Shown piece by piece: positions 53,796 through 61,600 of a stretch of DNA of 64,000 nucleotides. Location of the stretch: the NCBI RefSeq assembly GCF_030685535.1, contig NZ_CP131599.1:496001-560000 (forward strand), in the 5' to 3' direction. Position 1 is the stretch's first letter, and every line of letters starts with the position of its first letter. The notes beneath the pieces were generated by a model. The model worked only from the letters and a program-made list of their open reading frames with translations. It was not told the origin of the DNA and made no database searches. Position numbers and translations under genes: made by a program. The stretch comes from Photobacterium leiognathi (GTDB taxonomy: Bacteria; Pseudomonadota; Gammaproteobacteria; Enterobacterales; Vibrionaceae).

Positions 53796-55190
53796 TTATT
53801 CTCTTAGCGCCGTGTGACGCGCTTTGAGGACTGGTTTAAGAAGATAATCAAGAACAGAGCGTTTGCCTGTAATGATATCAGCTGTGGCTGTCATACCAGG
53901 AATAATGGGCAGAGCCTCCCCATCGGGTCCTTTTAAGCTACTTGCATCAGTACGAATCCTTACTTGGTAAAAGCTATTACCTTCTTTGTCTTGGATTGTA
54001 TCTGCACTGATGGTTTCGAGTGTTCCATGTAAACCGCCATAGTTAGTAAAATCATAGGCACTAAATTTAATGATCGCTGGAAGATTTGGACGTAGGAAAC
54101 CAATATCTTGTGGCGCAATTTTAGCTTCTATGAGTAACGTGTCTTCAGTTGGGACAATCTCAACCAACGGCATGCCGGGTTGAATAACACCACCAACTGT
54201 ATTCACGTGGATCTTTTGAATCGTACCGTTAACAGGCGAAACAACAGTCGTTCGTTTAACACGATCTTCCAGACCAATTTGTGTTTCGCTTAGGCTTGAT
54301 AACTTATCGCTTGTTTCGTTTAGTTGTGCTTGGATGTCAGAGCGGAACTGCAAAGCAATATCAACGTATTTAAACCCCGCCTCTTGAATGGCTGCTTGCG
54401 TAACAGGGATCTGCATTTTTGCTGAGTTCAGATCTCGCTTAGTATCGTTAAGTGAACGCTGTAATTTCAGCAATTCAATACGAGGTACGACACCTTCATC
54501 AGCAAGTGGTTTTGTGATGTTGTATTCTTTCAACGCAATGCCGTAACTGCTTTGTAAATTACTGACACGAGATCGTGTTTCTGCTAATTCTCTTTCTTTT
54601 TGTGATGCCTGTTGTGATGCAACTTCAAGTTGATTTTGCAGATTATTTATTTTATCCGTGAATTGGTTTAATTGACGGCGAACTAATTCGGGATGCTTTT
54701 TTTTAAATTCTTCATCAAATGCTGGCGGTTTATTTTCAACGGTCACACTATTTCGCCATTTAGTATTATCTGTTTTATTATTAACGGTTACACTGGCGAG
54801 TAGGGCATTTAAACGAAGTGAGTCAGCTTGCATTGCTGCTAAGCTTTGTGTCTTCTCTTTAAAATCTGATTTGAATTGCGTGTCATCAATTAAAAGTAAG
54901 GTTTGACCTTTCTTTACTTGCTCCCCTTCTTTAACCAGTACTTTCTTAACAATACCGCCTTCAAGATTTTGTACGACTTGTAATTGTGACGATGGAATTA
55001 CCTTACCAGAGCCAGTTGTGACTTTGTCGAGTTTGGCGAAATATGCCCATACGAAAGCAGTAATAAAAAACAGCACCATTACCCATAAGATAATGCGTGC
55101 ACTTTTCGGGGTATTGAGTAGTAATGCTGCTGACTTATCATCAACAAAATCTAAATTATTAGCCGAAACAGGTGCATCTTTTTTGTTCAT
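53796..55190 (-). CDS. lapC: HlyD-family membrane fusion protein (LapC-like)
   Basis: Adaptor that joins the ABC exporter to the outer-membrane channel. 464 residues: a short cytoplasmic N-terminus, one membrane helix (ARIILWVMVLFFITAFVWAYF, given in part; about 31-51), lipoyl half-motifs (SSQLQVVQNLEGGIVKKVLV near 67-86 and TTVVSPVNGTIQKIHV near 325), a long helical hairpin (about 130-300) and a C-terminal beta domain with IIPGMTATADIITGKRSVLDYLLKP. Layout and length are those of HlyD/LapC. First gene of the leftward operon, divergent from the adhesin. Confidence 0.94.
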   Translation of the reverse strand: MNKKDAPVSANNLDFVDDKSAALLLNTPKSARIILWVMVLFFITAFVWAYFAKLDKVTTGSGKVIPSSQLQVVQNLEGGIVKKVLVKEGEQVKKGQTLLLIDDTQFKSDFKEKTQSLAAMQADSLRLNALLASVTVNNKTDNTKWRNSVTVENKPPAFDEEFKKKHPELVRRQLNQFTDKINNLQNQLEVASQQASQKERELAETRSRVSNLQSSYGIALKEYNITKPLADEGVVPRIELLKLQRSLNDTKRDLNSAKMQIPVTQAAIQEAGFKYVDIALQFRSDIQAQLNETSDKLSSLSETQIGLEDRVKRTTVVSPVNGTIQKIHVNTVGGVIQPGMPLVEIVPTEDTLLIEAKIAPQDIGFLRPNLPAIIKFSAYDFTNYGGLHGTLETISADTIQDKEGNSFYQVRIRTDASSLKGPDGEALPIIPGMTATADIITGKRSVLDYLLKPVLKARHTALRE

Positions 55191-55552
55191 TTATGATCCA
55201 TATCGGTAGTACTTATCATTTTACGAAGACAATGATTTCGTACACCTATTAGAGAATAATTATACTGATGTTAGACGTCGATTATTATGATTGTTTTAAC
55301 ATTACTATCTTTGGGTGTAATATGCCACTGGCGAATAAGTAAATAGTGATATTAATTCCCTTTAGTGTGTGTGGTATTCCCAGAAAAGACCATATTTATG
55401 ATAAAATATACTTATATTCTGGTAATGACATAACGATTTGACTGTTGCGTCAAATTATTGACGAATTTAATTGTAATCAATAAGAAAATCAAGTACCAAT
55501 TATCATTACACTAAAGAATAAAAAAGGGCGGCCTTGTTCTTTGGGGGAATAG
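55191..55552. other. Divergent control region between lap operon and adhesin
   Basis: About 360 AT-rich bases holding the promoters of both units. Apart from the inverted repeat at 55436-55455 and A/T tracts, I see no known operator, including no clear VpsR or FleQ box. Confidence 0.45.
55436..55455. promoter_or_regulatory. Inverted repeat, possible operator of the adhesin gene
   Basis: ATTTGAC-TGTTGC-GTCAAAT: perfect 7-bp arms with a 6-nt spacer, 150-170 nt before the adhesin start. A further ATTGACGAATT follows at once. The form suits a dimeric regulator; its identity is unknown. Confidence 0.45.
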
Positions 55553-55600
55553 ATGAGAATTATCAATATGTTAATTGGACTAAAAGTAGGAAGGTTCTAA
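55553..55600 (+). CDS. 15-codon leader ORF before the adhesin gene
   Basis: ATG 55553 preceded by GGGGGA at a 5-nt spacing, the strongest ribosome binding site in the region. It encodes MRIINMLIGLKVGRF and stops with TAA at 55598-55600, 4 nt before the adhesin ATG. The adhesin's own site AGGAAGG (55588-55594) lies inside it. Translating this ORF would bring ribosomes to the adhesin start, so translational coupling or attenuation is plausible. It is short enough to be chance. Confidence 0.5.
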   Translation: MRIINMLIGLKVGRF

Positions 55601-55604
55601 AAGT

Positions 55605-58600
55605 ATGAATCAGGTAGAAACAAAAGGTAAAAACGACATTAATCTTTTAGATGGTGAAGGATTTATTCTTGCTCCTGGAAAAGCAGTAATACCTGTCGTT
55701 AACGAATTTACTCTTCAACCTGATGAAATTTTGGTTGCTAATGGAGATGCAAGGTTCATTTTTGTAAAAGATGGCATTGAACAAGTGATCAACCAACCAT
55801 GTCCAACTTGTACCATGGTGACACCTGATGGCATTCAATCTGCTGATTTAAATGAAAAGATCGCATTCAACTATGAAGGTGCTGGCAGTACGTCTTTTGC
55901 TTCGAATGATATTGATGCAATTCAATCTGCCATTTTATTGGGGCAAGACCCAACATTATTATTCGAACCAACGGCTGCTGGTAATGAATCAGCGGGTAAT
56001 GTAGGTGTAAATGGCTCATCTTCAGCTGCGAGTTTTGTATCGATTAATTATGATAATGATTCAATGCTTGCTGAGGCAGGATTTGATACTGCCTACGATC
56101 CAAATCAAGCACGTAATGAGCTAGATCCTCTCGTTATTGTCCAACCTGATGGTGGCGAATCTGCATCTTTAGTGGTTACTGAAGGTGATCTTGGCGATAA
56201 AACATATCCAGTGAGCTCTTCAACATCTGTTTTAGTTGAAGCGTCCACGTTACCTCTTGACCCTCAATCTTTTGTTTTTGACCCTCTCACCGTCAACACA
56301 TTATTGACTGAATTAAGCCGTGATATTACTTCTGGTGGTCAAGCTGTTACTTTCATTTATGACACTCAAGCTAATGCCATTATTGGTACGCTTGATGGCA
56401 AGCAAGTGATGTCTATTGCACTTGAAGCAACGTCAATCAACGGGCGTGATGTGACAGTTACTGTTACAACAACCATCAATCAGCCTATCGATCATACGGG
56501 TAATAATACGGATGGTTATGTAGTACACAACGGCGATCAGATTAATATTGATGTGGCTATTCAAGCGCAAGATAGCAGCGGTAATTCACTAGAAAAACCA
56601 GTTAATGTTGATATTGGTGTGATTGATGGCGCTAACCCTGAATTCGGTACAGATAAAGGTACATACATTGATGAAGCCACTGAAACGGGTAAAACCATCA
56701 GTGGTGATGTGCCATTAGATCTGGGATCTGATGCTATTGCTTCTATCCGTTTTAATGGTGAGCAAGCTGGACTGTCAAACATCACTAGTGATGGTAAACC
56801 TACGAGCTTTTCTATTAATAGCGAAGGCAATGAGCTAACCATTTTAAATAGTGACAATGAACCAGTAATGGTTGTGACTATTGCTAAAGATGGCAGTTAC
56901 ACCGTGACACTAACGGGTGTTATTGATCAAGATATTAATGATCTAACAACCATTAACTTAGATGTGACAGCCACTGATAAAGATGGTGATACAGCAAATG
57001 GTCAAGTTAACATCTTTGTAAAAGATGGTGCTGATGCTGCAGGTGGTGAAGTCGTTTCAATGACGTTAACTGAAGGCGATCGTGATGTTGATGGTAGCGG
57101 CACAAGCACAGGTGGCGCTGATACGACTTACCCTGTTGTCAAAACTGGTGAGTTAACCCTAGTTGCAGGTGAAGATCGCTTAGATCCGAATACCGTTGCG
57201 ATTGACGCAAGCCAGCAAGCTGCACTTATTAAAGAGCTAAACACAGAGTTAACCTCTGGCGGTCAAGCATTAACATTTACGATTGATGCTAATGGTAATC
57301 TGATCGGCACGATAGCAGGTACAGATACTGTTGCGGTATGTGTTGAATTAACGCCAAAGCAAGACGGCCAAAACGTTAACGTTGAAATCAAAATTATCCA
57401 AGAATTACCACTTGATCATAATGCATCTGGTAACAGTGATGGTTTTGTTACCGTTAATGGTAATGACATTTCAATTAAAGTACCAGTGCAAGCGCAAGAC
57501 GTTGAAGGCGATGCACTAGATAATGCTGCAAATATTGATATTACGATTGTTGACGGTGCGAATCCTGAGTTTGGTACTGACAAAGGCGTACTGATCAATG
57601 AAAGCACTGATGCCAACAAAATCATTAATGGTCAGATCCCTTTAGATGTGGGCTCTGATGATATTGCACATATCCACTTTAATGCTGAACAAGCAGGGCT
57701 TGCAGATATTACCAGCAATGGTGAGAAAACCACGTTCACTGTGGATGGTAACGTCCTAACTGTACTTGATTCAAACTCAAACCCTGTGATGGTAGTGACT
57801 ATCGCTAACGACGGCACTTACACGGTAAAAGTGACAGGTCCTGTTGATCAGAAAAGTGAAGATCTTGCCAATATTAAGCTTGACGTAACAGCCACCGATA
57901 AAGACGGTGATACGGCGCAAGGCGAGCTAAATATCACGATCAAAGACGGTACTGATGCAGCAGGCGGTGAGAATGTACATATCACTTTAACTGAAGGTGA
58001 CCGTGACGTAGATGGTAGCGGCACTAGCACGGGTGGTGATGATACGACTTATCCTGTTGTTAAAACTGGTGAGTTAACATTAGTTGCGGGTGAAGATCGT
58101 TTAGATCCAACTACCGTGACGATTGACGCAAGTAAGCAAGCAGACCTAATTAAAGAGCTAAACACCGAACTGACTTCTGGCGGCAAAGCGTTGGTCTTTA
58201 CTGTTGATGCTAATGGTAATTTGATTGGTACTATTGAGGGTACAAATACGGTTGCGGTACGTGTTGAATTAACACCAAAGCAAGACGGTCAAAACGTTAG
58301 CGTTGAAATCAAAATCATCCAAGAGTTGCCATTGGATCATAAAGATTCAGGTAATGGCACTTATGTATCAGTTAATGGCGATGATATTTCTATCAAGGTA
58401 CCAGTTCAGGCGCAAGATACTGATGGAGATCCACTAGAAAATGCTGCAACAGTAGATATTACGATTGTTGACGGTGCTAACCCTGAATTTGGTAAAGACG
58501 AAGGCATTACTATTGATGAGTCGAAAGACTTAAACAAGGTAATGAACGGTCAAATCCCACTTGATGTGGGTTCTGATGATATTCAGTCAATTCACTTTAA

Positions 58601-61600
58601 TGCTGAACAAGCAGATCTTGCCAATATCACCAGTAATGGTGAGAAAACCACGTTCACTGTAGAAGGTAACGTACTAACTCTTCTTGATTCACACTCAAAC
58701 CCTGTGATGGTAGTGACTATCGCTAACGACGGCACTTACACGGTAAAAGTGACAGGTCCTGTCGATCAAAATAGTGAAGATCTTGCCAATATTAAGCTTG
58801 ATGTAACCGCAACGGATAAAGATGGTGACAAGGCTCAAGGTGAGCTGAACATCAATATTCTTGACGGTAAAGATGCTGCGGGTGGTGAGAATGTACACAT
58901 CACTCTGACAGAAGGCGATCGTGATGTTGATGGTAGCGGCACGAGTACAGGCGGTGATGACACGACTTATCCTGTTGTTAAAACTGGTGAGTTAACCTTA
59001 GTTGCAGGGGAAGATCGCTTAGATCCAAATAGCGTTGCGATTGATGCAAGTAAGCAAGCAGACCTAATTAAAGAGCTAAACACAGAGCTAACTTCTGGCG
59101 GCAAAGCGCTGGTCTTTACTGTTGATGCTAATGGTAATTTGATCGGTACCATTGAAGGGACTGATACCGTTGCGGTACGTGTTGAATTAACACCAAAGCA
59201 AGACGGTCAAAACGTTAACGTTGAAATCAAAATTATCCAAGAGCTGCCGCTTGATCATAATGCATCTGGTAACAGCGACGGTTTTGTTACGGTTAACGGC
59301 AATGACATCTCAATTAAAGTGCCAGTACAGGCGAAAGATACCGATGGTGACCCATTAGATAACGCAGCAACAGTTGATATCACGATTGTAGACGGTGCGA
59401 ATCCTGAGTTTGGTACTGATAAAGGTGTCGTGATCAATGAAAGCACTGATGCAGATAAAACCATTAATGGTCAAATCCCGCTTGATGTGGGCTCTGATGA
59501 TATCGCACATATCCACTTTAATGCTGAGCAATCAGACCTTGCTAATATCACCAGTAATGGTGAGAAAACCACATTTACTGTTGATGGTAACGTTCTAACC
59601 GTACTTGATTCTCACTCAAATCCAGTGATGGTGGTGACTATCGCGAATGACGGTACTTACACAGTTAAAGTAACGGGCCCTGTTGATCAAAATAGTGCAG
59701 ATATTGCCAATATTAAGCTTGATGTCACCGCAACCGATAAAGACGGCGATACCGCACAAGGTAAGTTGGACATTACGATTAAAGACGGTACCAATGCAGC
59801 TGGCGGTGAGAATGTACACATTACCCTAACTGAAGGTGATCGTGATGTTGATGGTAGCGGCACTAGCACTGGTGGTGATGATACGACTTATCCTGTTGTT
59901 AAAACTGGTGAGTTAACCCTAGTTGCAGGTGAAGATCGTTTAGATCCAACTACTGTTACTATTGATGCAAGTAAGCAAGCAGATCTAATTAAAGAGTTAA
60001 ACGCAGAGTTAACCTCTGGCGGTAAAGCGCTAGTCTTCACTGTTGATGCTAATGGCAATTTGGTTGGTACCATTGAAGGTACGAATACGGTTGCTGTACG
60101 TGTTGAATTAACACCAAAGCAAGATGGTCAAAACGTTAACGTTGAAATCAAAATCATCCAAGAGCTACCACTTGATCACAACGGTTCAGTTAATGGCACT
60201 TATGTTTCGGTTAATGGCGATGATATTTCTATCAAGGTGCCAGTTCAGGCGCAAGATACTGATGGTGATCCACTAGAAAATGCTTCAACTGTAGATATTA
60301 CGATTGTTGACGGTGCTAACCCTGAATTTGGTAAAGACGAAGGCATTACCATTGATGAGTCGAAAGACGTAAACAAGGTAATGAATGGTCATATTCCGTT
60401 AGATGTGGGTTCTGATGATATTCAGTCAATTCACTTTAATGCTGAGCAAACAGACCTTGCTAATATCACCAGTAACGGTGAAAAAACCACGTTTACTGTA
60501 GAAGGTAACGTATTAACTGTACTTGATTCACAATCAAACCCTGTGATGGTAGTGACTATCGCTAACGACGGCACTTACACGGTAAAAGTGACAGGTCCTG
60601 TTGATCAAAATAGTGAAGATCTTGCCAATATTAAGCTTGATGTAACCGCAACCGATAAAGATGGTGATACCGCGAAAGGTGTGCTAAATATCACGATTAA
60701 AGATGGTAATGACGCTGCTGGTGGTGAGAAGGTAACGATCACTCTAACTGAAGGTGACCGTGATGTTGATGGTAACGGCACAAGTACAGATGGTGCAGAT
60801 ACCACTTATCCAGTAGAAAAAACAGGTGAGTTAACATTAGTTGCTGGTGAAGATCGCCTTGTTGCGAGCTCTGTGGCTATTGATGCAAGTAAGCAAGCAG
60901 ATTTAATCCAAGAGTTAAATACTGAACTGACATTTGGTGGTCAAGCGCTGACATTCAGTGTCGATACTAATGGCAACTTGATTGGTACGATTGCTGGGAC
61001 TGATACGGTTGCAGTACGTGTTGAATTAACATCAAAGCAAGACGGTCAAAACGTTAACGTTGAAATCAAAATCATCCAAGAATTACCGCTTGATCATAAA
61101 GAATCGGGTAATGGCAAAGGTTTTGTAACGGTTAACGGTAACGACATTTCAATTAATGTACCTGTTCAAGCACAAGATACTGATGGCGACTCATTAAAAA
61201 AACCTGCGATTGTTGATATTACCATTGTTGATGGTGCTAACCCTGAGTTTGGTAAAGATCCCGGTACTACGATTACGGAAACTGAAACAGGCGCAACCGC
61301 AAGCGGTAAGATCCCATTAGATGTGGGCTCTGATGATATTGCGCATATTGATTTCGCGGATGATCAGCCATCACTTAAAGGTATTATGTCTAATAACCAA
61401 GCAACCCGTTATGTGGTTGATGGTAATGAAATTAAAGTTGTTATCGATGGCGGTGCGAATGATGGCGCACCAGTCATGACGATTGAAATTAATATCGATG
61501 GTAGTTATACGGTTCATCAATATCTGCCAATAGAGCAAGATAATAGCAAAGGCGATACTGTTGATATTAATCTAGCTGTTACTGCAACCGACAAAGACGG

